Shown in pieces: positions 1 through 7,245 of a DNA stretch of 9,608 nt. Position 1 is the first letter of the stretch, and each line of letters starts with the position of its first letter. Below the pieces are notes generated by a model, which had not been told where the DNA came from, ran no database searches, and saw only the letters and a list, made by a program, of their open reading frames with translations. The stretch is from an uncultured Ventosimonas sp. (GTDB taxonomy: Bacteria; Pseudomonadota; Gammaproteobacteria; Pseudomonadales; Pseudomonadaceae), in assembly GCA_945283395.1 (NCBI GenBank), contig CALYQH010000028.1, positions 1 through 9,608 on the forward strand, given 5' to 3'. The position numbers were made by a program, and so were the translations under genes.

Positions 1-688
1 TCCTAGCTGCTTGAGCATTTTTCAAAGTTTCCAAAGTACCAAAAGATTTACTTGATACGATAAATAAAGTAGTTTCTGCGTTTAAGTCATTAACTACCTC
101 ATTAAATTCACTACCGTCTATATTGGCTAAATAATGGCAAGTTACCCCTTTTTGAGCAAAAGGTAATAACCCTTCTGACACTAATTTAGGACCTAAAAAT
201 GAACCACCTATCCCAATATTCACTACATCGGTAATAGCTTTATTAGTATAGCCCCGCCATAGCCCATTATGAATATTATTTACTAATACTGTCATTTGGT
301 TTAGTACATGATGTACTTCAGGCATAATATCTTTTCCATTTACTACTACCTGATCACCAAACGGCCTTCTAAGCGCGGTATGCAATGCTGCCCTATTTTC
401 TGAAGCATTAACCAATTTCCCTGTAAATAAATCCTTTCTTGCTTCTGCCAACCCAACTTCTTTGACTAAATTAACTAGTAAAGACACTGTTTGTTGGTTA
501 ATTAAATTCTTTGAATAATCAAACAATAAGCCCGTATCATCAATCGAGAAATCAGTAAACCTATTAGGATTTTCTCGAAAAGCTGCCTTCATATTAAAAT
601 TTTTCATCTGTTCATAATGTTTAACTAGTGCTTGCCAACTAGGCAACTTAGTTACATTACTAGGTTGAATATAGTAAGGCATTGTCAT
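1..688 (-). CDS. pgi: Glucose-6-phosphate isomerase, N-terminal part (runs off the window)
   Basis: Interconverts glucose 6-phosphate and fructose 6-phosphate in the cytoplasm. Reading the minus strand from ATG 688-686 gives 229 uninterrupted codons to base 2, under half of a family usually near 550 residues. Seen: an N-terminal helical region with FDYSKNLI (56-63), [16 protein letters not shown] (94-109), HNGLWRGYT (140-148), the sugar-phosphate motif GIGGSFLGP (159-167) and the phosphate-binding stretch [10 protein letters not shown] (212-221). The catalytic Glu, His and Lys lie in the missing C-terminal part. The F in GGSFLGP matches my memory of Pseudomonas Pgi rather than the D of E. coli. 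A second in-frame ATG lies at 682-680, but AAGGG sits 6 nt before the 688 start and supports that one. There is no frameshift, so the truncation is only the window edge. The family assignment is secure. Confidence 0.97.
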   Translation of the reverse strand, partial: MTMPYYIQPSNVTKLPSWQALVKHYEQMKNFNMKAAFRENPNRFTDFSIDDTGLLFDYSKNLINQQTVSLLVNLVKEVGLAEARKDLFTGKLVNASENRAALHTALRRPFGDQVVVNGKDIMPEVHHVLNQMTVLVNNIHNGLWRGYTNKAITDVVNIGIGGSFLGPKLVSEGLLPFAQKGVTCHYLANIDGSEFNEVVNDLNAETTLFIVSSKSFGTLETLKNAQAAR

Positions 689-885
689 AATGATCCCTTG
701 CTGATAAATAATTAAGTTTATTATAAAATAAATTTTACGGTTTTTATTAGACAGAATAATTAATTATAGTTTTATTGGGTTAAGCATTTTAATAATTAGT
801 TAACCTACATGATTAAACACATAAATAAGCTAAATTTGGCTTTTTCTATTGATTTTAATAAATATTATAGTGTGTTTTAGTTAAC
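689..885 (-). promoter_or_regulatory. pgi upstream region, gene-free, with two weak -10 candidates
   Basis: This very A/T-rich stretch between the SDR terminator and the pgi start shows no credible ORF. Two TATAAT hexamers on the minus strand (869-864 and 768-763) could be -10 boxes for pgi, but neither has a good -35 at 16-18 bp. For the upstream one, the -35 position falls in the T-run of the SDR terminator. The 9-mer TTAGTTAAC occurs twice in the same orientation on the plus strand (796-804 and 877-885). With this base composition that may be chance. The pgi promoter is probably here, but I cannot place it. Confidence 0.3.
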
Positions 886-914
886 AAAAAAAACTTCTCC
901 AAGTAGAGAAGTTT
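886..914 (-). terminator. Intrinsic terminator of the SDR gene
   Basis: Seen on the minus strand: a perfect 9-bp stem (914-906 with 899-891, AAACTTCTC / GAGAAGTTT), a 6-nt loop, then a run of T that begins within the stem's last three bases and continues to 886 (eight T in all). It lies about 50 nt after the SDR stop codon, the right place to end that transcript before pgi. In the plus direction the stem is preceded by A and not followed by a T-run, so it acts on the minus strand. Confidence 0.8.
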
Positions 915-966
915 AAAATGCCAAAAGATTAATATTAAATCCTTACCTTAAATAAGCTTAATACTA

Positions 967-1866
967 CTAACCACAATGCATACCTCCTGTTACACCAAAC
1001 ACCTCCGCGGTAATATAACTAGATTCTTGAGAAGCTAAAAACACATATAAACTTGATAACTCAACAGGTTGACCAGCTCTACCAATAGGTGTAGTTACAC
1101 CAAAGTCACAAATTACATCTTGTGGTTGTCCGCCACATATTTGTAAAGGTGTCCAGATTGGTCCTGGGGCAACTATATTCACTCTAATTCCTTTGTGGGC
1201 AATTTGTTTAGCCAATGCTCTACTAAAAGCAATAATGGCTGCTTTAGTAGAGGCATAGTCTAATAAAAAGCCATCAGGTAAATAATTTTGATTTGACGAA
1301 GTGGTAATAATAGTAGATCCTTTGGGAAGGTGAGGTAAGGCTGCTTTAATTGTCCAAAACAAAGAAAACACATTTATTTCAAAAGTTTTGCGTATTTGCT
1401 CAGTAGATAATTTTAAAATATCTTCTACATGCTGTTGTTTACCCGCTACCAGCGCTAATATATCTAAGCCTCCTAGTCCAGTTCTAGCTTCTTCGACTAA
1501 TTTTTTATTAAAAGCTTCTTCACTTAAATCACCAGGAATGAGTATTGCCTTGCGCCCTAATGATTTAATGACTTCTGCCACCTCCTCAGCATCACTTTGC
1601 TCCTCAGGAAGATAGTTAATAGCAACATCTGCCCCTTCTTTTGCATAGGCTATCGCTGCTGCCCTGCCTATTCCTGAATCACCACCTGTTACTAATGCTT
1701 TACGTCCTGTTAATTTATTACTACCCTTATAGGTCTTTTCTCCACAATCAGGTATGGGTTGCATTTTAGACTGAATACCTGGTGGCGTTTGGGGCTGTTT
1801 GGCAAACTTATCATGATAAAATTCGGTTGTTGGGTCTTGCATAGTATAAATATCTTGCTGTGACAT
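967..1866 (-). CDS. SDR-family NAD(P)-dependent oxidoreductase, YghA/YdaD (glucose/ribitol dehydrogenase-like) type
   Basis: A 299-residue classical-fold short-chain dehydrogenase/reductase, expected to be cytoplasmic and to oxidise or reduce an alcohol/aldehyde or sugar with NAD(P)H. Seen: cofactor motif TGGDSGIG (60-67), Rossmann strands, Asn164 in the FEIN segment, a Ser pair at 190-191, the active-site pair Tyr204/Lys208 (YASTK), and PGPIWT (234-239) for cofactor binding. The usual NNAG is LVAG (139-142), as I recall for YghA homologues. The roughly 50-residue extension before the Rossmann fold, with [21 protein letters not shown], is the signature of this subgroup and supports the start. 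GAGGT lies 9 nt upstream of the ATG. It has its own terminator at 886-914 and is divergent from the sugar lactonase, so a sugar or polyol substrate is plausible. The substrate cannot be read from sequence; E. coli YghA is an aldehyde reductase and Bacillus relatives are stress proteins. Confidence 0.9.
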   Translation of the reverse strand: MSQQDIYTMQDPTTEFYHDKFAKQPQTPPGIQSKMQPIPDCGEKTYKGSNKLTGRKALVTGGDSGIGRAAAIAYAKEGADVAINYLPEEQSDAEEVAEVIKSLGRKAILIPGDLSEEAFNKKLVEEARTGLGGLDILALVAGKQQHVEDILKLSTEQIRKTFEINVFSLFWTIKAALPHLPKGSTIITTSSNQNYLPDGFLLDYASTKAAIIAFSRALAKQIAHKGIRVNIVAPGPIWTPLQICGGQPQDVICDFGVTTPIGRAGQPVELSSLYVFLASQESSYITAEVFGVTGGMHCG

Positions 1867-1964
1867 TATCGGCTTACCTCGCTATCAATTTTCATAATCA
1901 ATCTCTGAGTCAACATGAGTGCTACTTCTTCAAACTATCAAAATTATCAGATAGCTAGTATTAG

Positions 1965-1991
1965 ACCTTTGTCTTTTGAAAACCCAAAGGT
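1965..1991. promoter_or_regulatory. 27-bp nested dyad, candidate operator between divergent genes
   Basis: Seen: outer arms ACCTTTG (1965-1971) and CAAAGGT (1985-1991), and inner arms TTTT (1974-1977) and AAAA (1979-1982), all centred on G1978. Eleven of the 13 base pairs are symmetric; only the two pairs at 1972-1973/1983-1984 break it. It lies in the intergenic region shared by the SDR and lactonase genes, 57 bp before the lactonase ATG and just upstream of its candidate promoter. That is a usual place for a dimeric regulator of divergent genes. As RNA it could also fold, but no coding gene precedes it on the plus strand, so a terminator role is unlikely. Which regulator binds is unknown; none is encoded in the window. 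Confidence 0.5.
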
Positions 1992-1994
1992 TTT

Positions 1995-2023
1995 AGTGAA
2001 TAATTTCCATATCAACTTATAAT
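1995..2023 (+). promoter_or_regulatory. Weak candidate promoter for the sugar lactonase gene
   Basis: A perfect TATAAT lies at 2018-2023. The hexamer 17 bp upstream (1995-2000, AGTGAA) is a poor -35, which would fit an activator-dependent promoter given the dyad directly upstream. The start point would be near 2030, leaving a leader of about 20 nt. The Shine-Dalgarno is weak (AGAG around 2036-2039). In this A/T-rich DNA an isolated TATAAT is weak evidence. Confidence 0.3.
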
Positions 2024-2048
2024 TTATTTACTTGTAGAGATACCTAAT

Positions 2049-2936
2049 ATGGCTAAATACCAAGTAAAAATGGTATTAGATATTCACGCTCAACTTGCCG
2101 AATGCCCTACATGGTCGGTTAAAGAGCAAGCATTATATTTTGTAGATATATTGTCAAATATCATCCATCGCTATGAGCCCACAACAGCAAGGCATTCAAC
2201 TATTGCAGTTCATGAGAACATTGGTAGTTTCGGGCTAAGAGAACAAGGTGGTTTTGTTGCTGCTATGCGCTCAGGTATATTCTTGCTTGATGCAACAGGT
2301 AATATGGAAAGGCAAATTGCTAAAAATCCAACAGGTTCTGAGGATAGTCGTTTTAATGATGGCAAAGTAGATCCTTGGGGCCGTTTTTGGTGTGGTACAC
2401 TTTGGGAAACAGATCACCAAGCGAATTCGGTATTTTGCTATTTAGATGAAAATTTCAAATTGCATCATGTTGTTGAGAACTTAGAAATCACCAATGGGCT
2501 AGCTTTTTCTCCCGATAAAAAATGGTTCTATTTTACTGACACTCCTCACCATGTACTCTATCGTCAAGCTCTAGATCCCCAGCATGGACAACCACTAGGA
2601 AAAAAACAAATCGTCAAACTTTTCAATAAATCGGGTTACCACGGCCAACCTGATGGAGCTGCGTTTGATGAAGAAGGCTGTTATTGGTCGGCACAATTTG
2701 CTGATGGGTGTATTTTCAGACTATCTGCTTGTGGCGAATTATTAGATGAAATTAAATTACCGGTTAAATGGCCTACCATGATTACCTTTGGGGACAAAGA
2801 TTTAAAAACTCTCTACATTACAACCTCAAGAGAAAATTTATCAGCTGAGCAATTAAATCAATACCCAAAAGCAGGTAATTTATTCTCTGTTAAAGTCAAT
2901 GTAGCAGGGCTTGCTACCTATATGTTTAAAGGATAG
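2049..2936 (+). CDS. SMP-30/gluconolactonase/LRE-family sugar lactonase
   Basis: A 295-residue six-bladed beta-propeller lactonase, expected to hydrolyse a sugar 1,5-lactone (such as gluconolactone) to the aldonic acid with a bound divalent metal. Seen: metal ligand Glu18 in AECPTW, Asn149 in ITNGLAFSPD, and Asp202 in QPDGAAFDEEG; substrate-pocket residues Arg101 and Asn103 in RFNDGKVDPWGRFWCGT, and Glu120. These line up closely with the Glu18, Arg101, Asn103, Glu121, Asn154 and Asp204 reported for human SMP-30/regucalcin. The length is normal and no signal peptide is visible, so it is cytoplasmic. It is the only plus-strand gene here, divergent from the SDR gene. A dehydrogenase making a lactone plus a lactonase opening it is a natural pair, but the link rests on position only. 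The true substrate (glucono-, galactono-, arabino- or another lactone) is undetermined. Confidence 0.9.
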   Translation: MAKYQVKMVLDIHAQLAECPTWSVKEQALYFVDILSNIIHRYEPTTARHSTIAVHENIGSFGLREQGGFVAAMRSGIFLLDATGNMERQIAKNPTGSEDSRFNDGKVDPWGRFWCGTLWETDHQANSVFCYLDENFKLHHVVENLEITNGLAFSPDKKWFYFTDTPHHVLYRQALDPQHGQPLGKKQIVKLFNKSGYHGQPDGAAFDEEGCYWSAQFADGCIFRLSACGELLDEIKLPVKWPTMITFGDKDLKTLYITTSRENLSAEQLNQYPKAGNLFSVKVNVAGLATYMFKG

Positions 2937-3067
2937 CGAATTTAAAATAAAACTATTTAATACTATTAACCCCCCATAAAATAATTGTCTAACCTAACCT
3001 TTTTTTACTTGGTAGGAAAGTTCCTTAACCTTAAGTCTTAAATTTTAACTTTCAAAAAAAAGGGGCT

Positions 3068-3112
3068 AAAAAAAATTACTTTTAATAGCAGTAATAACCA
3101 TAATTATTACTG
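3068..3112 (-). terminator. AU-rich hairpins after ispH, probable terminator in the convergent gap
   Basis: The 207-bp gap between the converging lactonase and ispH genes holds no ORF. On the minus strand, downstream of the ispH stop, there is a perfect 9-bp stem (3112-3104 with 3097-3089) with a 6-nt loop. An overlapping alternative, ATTAC with GTAAT (3095-3091 with 3079-3075), is followed directly by a run of eight T (3075-3068, the first being part of the stem). The alternative is short and AU-rich, and the longer stem is separated from the T-run, so termination may be weak. I found no convincing intrinsic terminator for the lactonase on the plus strand; a T-run at 3000-3006 has no good stem before it. 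A second A8 tract at 3054-3061 lies beyond. Confidence 0.45.
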
Positions 3113-3143
3113 TGAATATTAAAGAAGACCTAACATCACCTTT

Positions 3144-4088
3144 TTAGAGTTCTTTTACTCGCAATTCTTTTGGCATTGAAAAAGTAATATTTTCAGGGCG
3201 ACCTTCTAGCTCTTTGACCTCATCGGCTCCCCAATTTTGCAACTGATTAATAACATCTTGGACTAAGATTTCTGGAGCTGAGGCCCCTGCTGTGATGCCT
3301 ATGGTCATCTCTGGTGTAAACCAATCCCTAGCTAAATCTTGGACGCCATCTATTAAATAAGCTTTAGTACCCATCCGCTCAGAAAGTTCTCTTAATCTAT
3401 TGGAATTAGAACTATTAGGACTACCTACTACTAATACCAAATCACAGCCACTGGCTAAAGCCTTAACTGCATCTTGCCTATTCTGGGTAGCATAACAAAT
3501 ATCATTTTTGCGCGGGCCATTAATTGCTGGAAACTTCAATCTCAAAGCATCTATTACTTTTGCAGTATCGTCCATAGATAAAGTAGTCTGGGTGACATAC
3601 GCTAGAGTTTGTGGATTTTTAACTTCTAACATTTGAACATCTTGTTCATTTTCTACTAAATAGATAGCACCTCCTAGGCTTTTATCGTATTGTCCCATAG
3701 TTCCTTCTACTTCAGGATGCCCCGCATGGCCTATCAAAATACATTCTTGACCTTTTTGACTATAACGTACAACCTCCATATGTACTTTAGTTACCAATGG
3801 GCAAGTAGCATTAAAGACTTTTAATCTCCTACGGTCTGCTTCCGCTTGTACCGTTTTAGAAACACCGTGTGCGCTAAAGATAACAATATTGCCATCAGGA
3901 ACTTGATCTAATTCTTCGACAAATACTGCGCCTCTATTTCTTAGATTTTCTACTACAAATCTATTATGAACTACCTCATGACGTACATAAATAGGGGGTT
4001 CAAATAAATCTAATGCCTTATTCACTATTTCAATGGCTCTATCCACCCCTGCACAAAAACCTCGTGGATTAGCTAACTGGATTCGCAT
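3144..4088 (-). CDS. ispH: 4-hydroxy-3-methylbut-2-enyl diphosphate reductase
   Basis: Last enzyme of the MEP (non-mevalonate) isoprenoid pathway: an iron-sulfur protein that reductively dehydrates HMBPP to IPP and DMAPP in the cytoplasm. At 314 residues it is of normal length. Seen: the three cluster cysteines Cys12 (NPRGFCAGV), Cys96 (NATCPLV) and Cys198 ([11 protein letters not shown]); the diphosphate-binding histidines His41 (HEVVHN), His74 (FSAHGV) and His124 with catalytic Glu126 ([10 protein letters not shown]); [10 protein letters not shown] (166-175); and SSNSNRL (226-232). The start at 4088 has AGGA 7 nt upstream and gives the canonical [19 protein letters not shown] beginning. dnaB ends only 18 nt upstream, so the two are probably one transcript. 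As I recall, in Pseudomonas ispH lies in the lspA-fkpB group and alr follows dnaB, so this placement is unusual. The protein assignment is certain. Confidence 0.98.
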   Translation of the reverse strand: MRIQLANPRGFCAGVDRAIEIVNKALDLFEPPIYVRHEVVHNRFVVENLRNRGAVFVEELDQVPDGNIVIFSAHGVSKTVQAEADRRRLKVFNATCPLVTKVHMEVVRYSQKGQECILIGHAGHPEVEGTMGQYDKSLGGAIYLVENEQDVQMLEVKNPQTLAYVTQTTLSMDDTAKVIDALRLKFPAINGPRKNDICYATQNRQDAVKALASGCDLVLVVGSPNSSNSNRLRELSERMGTKAYLIDGVQDLARDWFTPEMTIGITAGASAPEILVQDVINQLQNWGADEVKELEGRPENITFSMPKELRVKEL

Positions 4089-4106
4089 TATGCTGTCCTA
4101 TAATTA

Positions 4107-5498
4107 TTACTCTTCATCGAACTCATACATCCCCGCTGCTAAATTCTCAAAGCGTGTATATTTACCAAGAAAGGCTAATCTCACGGTACCTATAGGGCCA
4201 TTACGCTGTTTACCAATAATAATCTCAGCGATTCCCTTATGCTCCGTTTCAGAGTGGTAGACCTCATCGCGATAGACAAACATAATGACATCTGCATCCT
4301 GCTCAATTGCTCCCGACTCACGAAGATCCGCATTAACTGGGCGCTTATTAGGGCGACTTTCTAACGAACGGTTTAATTGAGACAGTGCCACCACAGGACA
4401 ATTAAACTCTTTTGCTAATGCCTTTAATGAACGAGATATTTCGGAAATCTCATTCGTTCTATTTTCGCTATTACAGCCACCTAATTGCATTAATTGTAAA
4501 TAATCCACCATTATAAGAGCTATTTCTCCATGCTCTCTTGCTAACCGTCGAGTTCTTGAACGCATTTCAGATGGGGTAATGCCTGCGGTATCGTCTATAA
4601 ATAATTTACGTTCATTCAATAAGTTTATAGCAGATGTTAACCTTGGCCAATCATCTTCATCTAACCGACCTGTTCTAATTTTTCCCTGCTCGATGCGCCC
4701 TAAAGAAGAAAGCATCCGCATAGCCAATGATTCAGCTGGCATTTCTAGGGAATAAACCAAGACAACTTTATCAGTTCTTAACACGGTATTTTCTACTATA
4801 TTCATAGCGAAAGAGGTTTTACCCATTGAAGGACGACCAGCCACTATCACTAAATCAGCAGGTTGCAAGCCATGAGTTTTGTCATCTAAATCGCTAAAAC
4901 CTGTCGAAACACCTGTTAAAGGATCATTAGAATTAAATAATGTATCAATACGATCAACTGTTTTCGAAAGAATATCATTAATAGCTTCTGGCCCACCTGT
5001 TTTTGGCCTTCCTTCAGCAATTTGAAAAATCAATCTTTCAGCATCATCTAAGATTTCATCACCAGTACGACCTTTGGTCAGATAGGCACTATCAGCTATT
5101 TCATTACTCACCGTAATGAGCTGTCTTAAAGTGGCTCGCTCTCTAATTATATGAGCATAGGCACGAATATTAGCTACTGAAGGAATATTACGCGCTAGCT
5201 CCCCTAAGTAAGCTAATCCTCCTACTTGCTCAGACACCCCTTCTTTATCTAATTGTTCTGACAATGTCACTACATCAAAAGGTTGATTACGCTCAGCAAG
5301 TTTAGCTATGGCGCGAAAAATAAGTCTATGGTCATGCCTATAAAAATCATTATCAGATACTAAATCTTCCACCCTATCCCAAGTATTATTGTCTAACATA
5401 ATACCTCCCAATACCGCTTGCTCAGCTTCTATCGAGTGAGGCGGAATCTTCAGAGATGAGGTTTCTGCATCAAATTGTTCAACGACTGAATTAACCAT
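4107..5498 (-). CDS. dnaB: Replicative DNA helicase DnaB
   Basis: Hexameric 5'-3' helicase that unwinds DNA at the replication fork and contacts the DnaG primase. A 463-residue protein of normal length. Seen: the N-terminal collar domain from PPHSIEAEQAVLGG (19-32), a linker helix around 170-190, and the RecA-like domain with Walker A GRPSMGKTS (221-229; Lys227, Thr228), catalytic Glu252 in YSLEM, Walker B Asp332 in MVDYLQLM, SQLNRSLESR (373-382), DLRESGAIEQDAD (391-403) and the Arg410 region FVYRDEVYH. No intein or insertion is present. The ribosome site is weak (AAGAAAG, 4 nt before the ATG). The gene follows rplI, but a strong terminator lies between them, so its main promoter is probably the one described at 5560-5565. 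ispH follows 18 nt downstream. Confidence 0.98.
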   Translation of the reverse strand: MVNSVVEQFDAETSSLKIPPHSIEAEQAVLGGIMLDNNTWDRVEDLVSDNDFYRHDHRLIFRAIAKLAERNQPFDVVTLSEQLDKEGVSEQVGGLAYLGELARNIPSVANIRAYAHIIRERATLRQLITVSNEIADSAYLTKGRTGDEILDDAERLIFQIAEGRPKTGGPEAINDILSKTVDRIDTLFNSNDPLTGVSTGFSDLDDKTHGLQPADLVIVAGRPSMGKTSFAMNIVENTVLRTDKVVLVYSLEMPAESLAMRMLSSLGRIEQGKIRTGRLDEDDWPRLTSAINLLNERKLFIDDTAGITPSEMRSRTRRLAREHGEIALIMVDYLQLMQLGGCNSENRTNEISEISRSLKALAKEFNCPVVALSQLNRSLESRPNKRPVNADLRESGAIEQDADVIMFVYRDEVYHSETEHKGIAEIIIGKQRNGPIGTVRLAFLGKYTRFENLAAGMYEFDEE

Positions 5499-5518
5499 AT
5501 AACTTTCTTAATAACTCT

Positions 5519-5559
5519 AAAAATAAAAGGCACGTTAACGCAAAAACGATAACGTGCCT
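5519..5559 (-). terminator. Strong intrinsic terminator after rplI, directly before dnaB
   Basis: Seen on the minus strand: a 10-bp perfect stem (5559-5550 with 5537-5528, AGGCACGTTA / TAACGTGCCT), one A/A mismatch, two more G-C pairs, a 6-nt loop, then TTT-A-TTTTT down to 5519. It is the most stable-looking hairpin in the window. It begins 38 nt after the rplI stop and its U-tract ends about 20 nt before the dnaB ATG. In the plus direction it is followed only by a mixed A/T stretch, so it works for the ribosomal-protein operon. Confidence 0.85.
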
Positions 5560-5565
5560 ATTATA
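5560..5565 (-). promoter_or_regulatory. Candidate -10 box of a dnaB-ispH promoter abutting the terminator
   Basis: TATAAT reads 5565 to 5560 on the minus strand, ending at the first base of the terminator stem (5559). A start point 6-7 nt downstream would fall near 5553, inside the left arm of the hairpin. The resulting RNA would lack the outer stem and escape termination, leaving a leader of about 55 nt before dnaB. No good -35 lies at 16-18 bp (around 5583-5588 the sequence is ACTTAT), which lowers confidence. Confidence 0.35.
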
Positions 5566-5596
5566 TTTTATATCAACTCTTAATAAGTAGTATAAA

Positions 5597-6046
5597 TTAA
5601 CCAGCAACTACGATTAATTTGATAGTTGCATTTACATCTGAGTGCAAATGTAAGTCAACATTGTATTCACCGGTATGACGGATAGTCCCGTTAGGTAAAC
5701 GTATCTCGCTCTTATGTACCTCAATACCTGCATTATGAGTTAATACTTCTGAAATATCATAAGTGCCAATAGAGCCGAACAATTTACCTTCATCACCTGC
5801 GTTAGCAGTAATGGAGATTTCTAGCTCATTTAACTTAGCGGCGCGGGCTTTAGCAGCAGCTAATTTTTCAGCTGCTAATCGTTCAAGCTCAGCACGACGG
5901 GCTTCAAAGATTTTTATATTTGCTGGCGTAGCCATGGTTGCCTTACCTTGCGGTAACAAGAAATTACGGCCATAGCCAGCTTTTACAGTTACCTTATCAC
6001 CTAGGTTACCAAGGTTTTCTACTTTATCTAATAGGATGACTTCCAT
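5597..6046 (-). CDS. rplI: 50S ribosomal protein L9
   Basis: Large-subunit protein with two globular domains on a long helix; it binds domain V of 23S rRNA near the L1 stalk and helps limit frameshifting. At 149 residues it equals the E. coli length. Seen: N-domain [19 protein letters not shown] with [16 protein letters not shown] (21-36), a charged Ala/Glu/Lys/Arg connecting helix (about 41-74), and a C-domain with GKLFGSIG (87-94) ending in [13 protein letters not shown] lies 9 nt before the ATG. It is the last gene of the rpsF operon, 40 nt after the DUF2232 gene, and is followed by the strong terminator at 5519-5559. Confidence 0.98.
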   Translation of the reverse strand: MEVILLDKVENLGNLGDKVTVKAGYGRNFLLPQGKATMATPANIKIFEARRAELERLAAEKLAAAKARAAKLNELEISITANAGDEGKLFGSIGTYDISEVLTHNAGIEVHKSEIRLPNGTIRHTGEYNVDLHLHSDVNATIKLIVVAG

Positions 6047-6086
6047 TTAAGTCTTACCTCACATTTTTCAATCTTGTTAGTTTTTA

Positions 6087-6950
6087 TCAAGAAGATACTT
6101 TACTAGGTATCTTTCTTAAATTTAAAAAACTATCAATAATAGCCAATATTACTAATAAAGGATAAAAAGCCAAAAAAGCTATGATAAATAAGGTATAAAA
6201 AATAACTATACCCATATTCATTCCACTCTTAGCAAGCATAGTATGTACTAACGACAAACCAGCAAACGCCAAAGGTATACTGCATAAAAACGTTAATACT
6301 AGCAAAGAGTTAAGGATACTAGGAACAATTAACATACCTATTACTAAAGCTGTCATTATACCTATAGGTATTCTCAGCTGATAAAATTCATTCCAAAAAC
6401 CACCTGGGTTATATAGCAAAGATTGCCAATAACGGCCAAGCATTAAACTTACTATAGCTAAACCCTGCATACCTATTGTATAAAACAGAGGGATCACCAT
6501 AGGGGTAGTTACTTTTACCATTTCTATACTTTGCTCAGCAGTTATTTGATTAGATTCTTGCAAGATGTTAGGCAATTGTTGCGCAAAACTAGTGGTCATC
6601 ATAACAATTATATGAGTTGGATAAAAGTAGAATATCCAATAACAAACAATACTTAACAATACACTTACTACTAATACATACACCCAAGATACTGTTATTC
6701 GCAATACATAGGCTAAAACTAAAGCGCTTATCAGTACAAAAAATGGTAGTGGTTTATCGAAATACCAGCTCACCAATCCTATTACTAATCCCACAAGAGC
6801 AATAGGTAAAACTTGATTAATGCCTCTTCTTAATAACACTAAACTCGCTGCGGCTGCCCCAATCCAAAATAGGTCTGGAAAAACCATAATAGCTACTACC
6901 AACATAGCCTGCATACGTCCCCGCATTATAAATTCAGCTATAGAACGCAT
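6087..6950 (-). CDS. DUF2232 (YybS-like) polytopic membrane protein of the rpsF-rplI operon
   Basis: A 287-residue inner-membrane protein of unknown function. Seen: about eight hydrophobic segments, roughly 13-41 (probably two), 46-62, 69-83, 87-109, 150-172, 195-238 (two) and 246-272. There is a polar loop at 121-147 and a conserved-looking cytoplasmic-type loop PGGFWNEFYQLRIP (182-195), with a basic C-terminus (IIDSFLNLRK). This loop and the placement between rpsR and rplI match the DUF2232 protein found at the same position in Pseudomonas. It has no catalytic motif and no ABC or EcfT signature that I can see. AAGGA lies 8 nt before the ATG, and it sits 36 nt after rpsR and 40 nt before rplI. 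Transcription with ribosomal proteins suggests growth-linked expression, but no function should be inferred from that. Confidence 0.8.
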   Translation of the reverse strand: MRSIAEFIMRGRMQAMLVVAIMVFPDLFWIGAAAASLVLLRRGINQVLPIALVGLVIGLVSWYFDKPLPFFVLISALVLAYVLRITVSWVYVLVVSVLLSIVCYWIFYFYPTHIIVMMTTSFAQQLPNILQESNQITAEQSIEMVKVTTPMVIPLFYTIGMQGLAIVSLMLGRYWQSLLYNPGGFWNEFYQLRIPIGIMTALVIGMLIVPSILNSLLVLTFLCSIPLAFAGLSLVHTMLAKSGMNMGIVIFYTLFIIAFLAFYPLLVILAIIDSFLNLRKIPSKVSS

Positions 6951-6986
6951 GACTTTTATCCTTTACTTTATGAAAACAACCAATAA

Positions 6987-7217
6987 TTAACGATCGTGAC
7001 CATCAATATAAGGTATTAAAGCTAGATAACGCGCACGTTTGATAGCAGTAGCTAATTGCCGTTGATATTTAGCTTTTGTTCCTGTAATACGGCTAGGAAC
7101 GATTTTACCTGTTTCAGTAATGTATGCTTTTAATGTATTCAAATCTTTGTAATCGATCTCTTGCACGCCTTCAGCTGTAAAGCGGCAAAATTTACGACGA
7201 CGGAAAAAACGTGCCAT
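6987..7217 (-). CDS. rpsR: 30S ribosomal protein S18
   Basis: Small-subunit platform protein that pairs with S6 on 16S rRNA helices 22-23. At 76 residues it is typical. Seen: a basic N-terminus [17 protein letters not shown] with a single Cys11, [28 protein letters not shown] (20-47) and [22 protein letters not shown] (49-70), all characteristic of the family. GAGGAG lies 8 nt upstream, the strongest Shine-Dalgarno in the operon. It follows rpsF by 28 nt, keeping the two partners of the S6:S18 heterodimer together. Confidence 0.98.
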   Translation of the reverse strand: MARFFRRRKFCRFTAEGVQEIDYKDLNTLKAYITETGKIVPSRITGTKAKYQRQLATAIKRARYLALIPYIDGHDR

Positions 7218-7245
7218 AATAGTGGCTCCTCAATTAGTCTTGCAA

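Noticed and set aside
1388..1615. 75-codon plus-strand reading frame inside the SDR gene
   Set aside because: Antisense shadow of a well-supported SDR gene; low-complexity Ser/Ala translation with no family features and no convincing ribosome site.
3016..3053. GAAAGTT / AACTTTC inverted repeat as a terminator for the lactonase or ispH
   Set aside because: The arms are 7 bp with a 24-nt loop, and neither direction is followed by a T-run.
3054..3075. Two A8 tracts around GGGGCT as a mobile-element scar or attachment site
   Set aside because: There is no inverted repeat, target duplication or transposase remnant nearby; homopolymer runs are common in this A/T-rich DNA.
4033..4260. Plus-strand reading frame across the dnaB-ispH junction
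   Set aside because: It overlaps two certain genes on the opposite strand, and its translation resembles no family.
5763..5975. Plus-strand reading frame inside rplI
   Set aside because: Antisense shadow created by the Ala/Glu-rich L9 helix.
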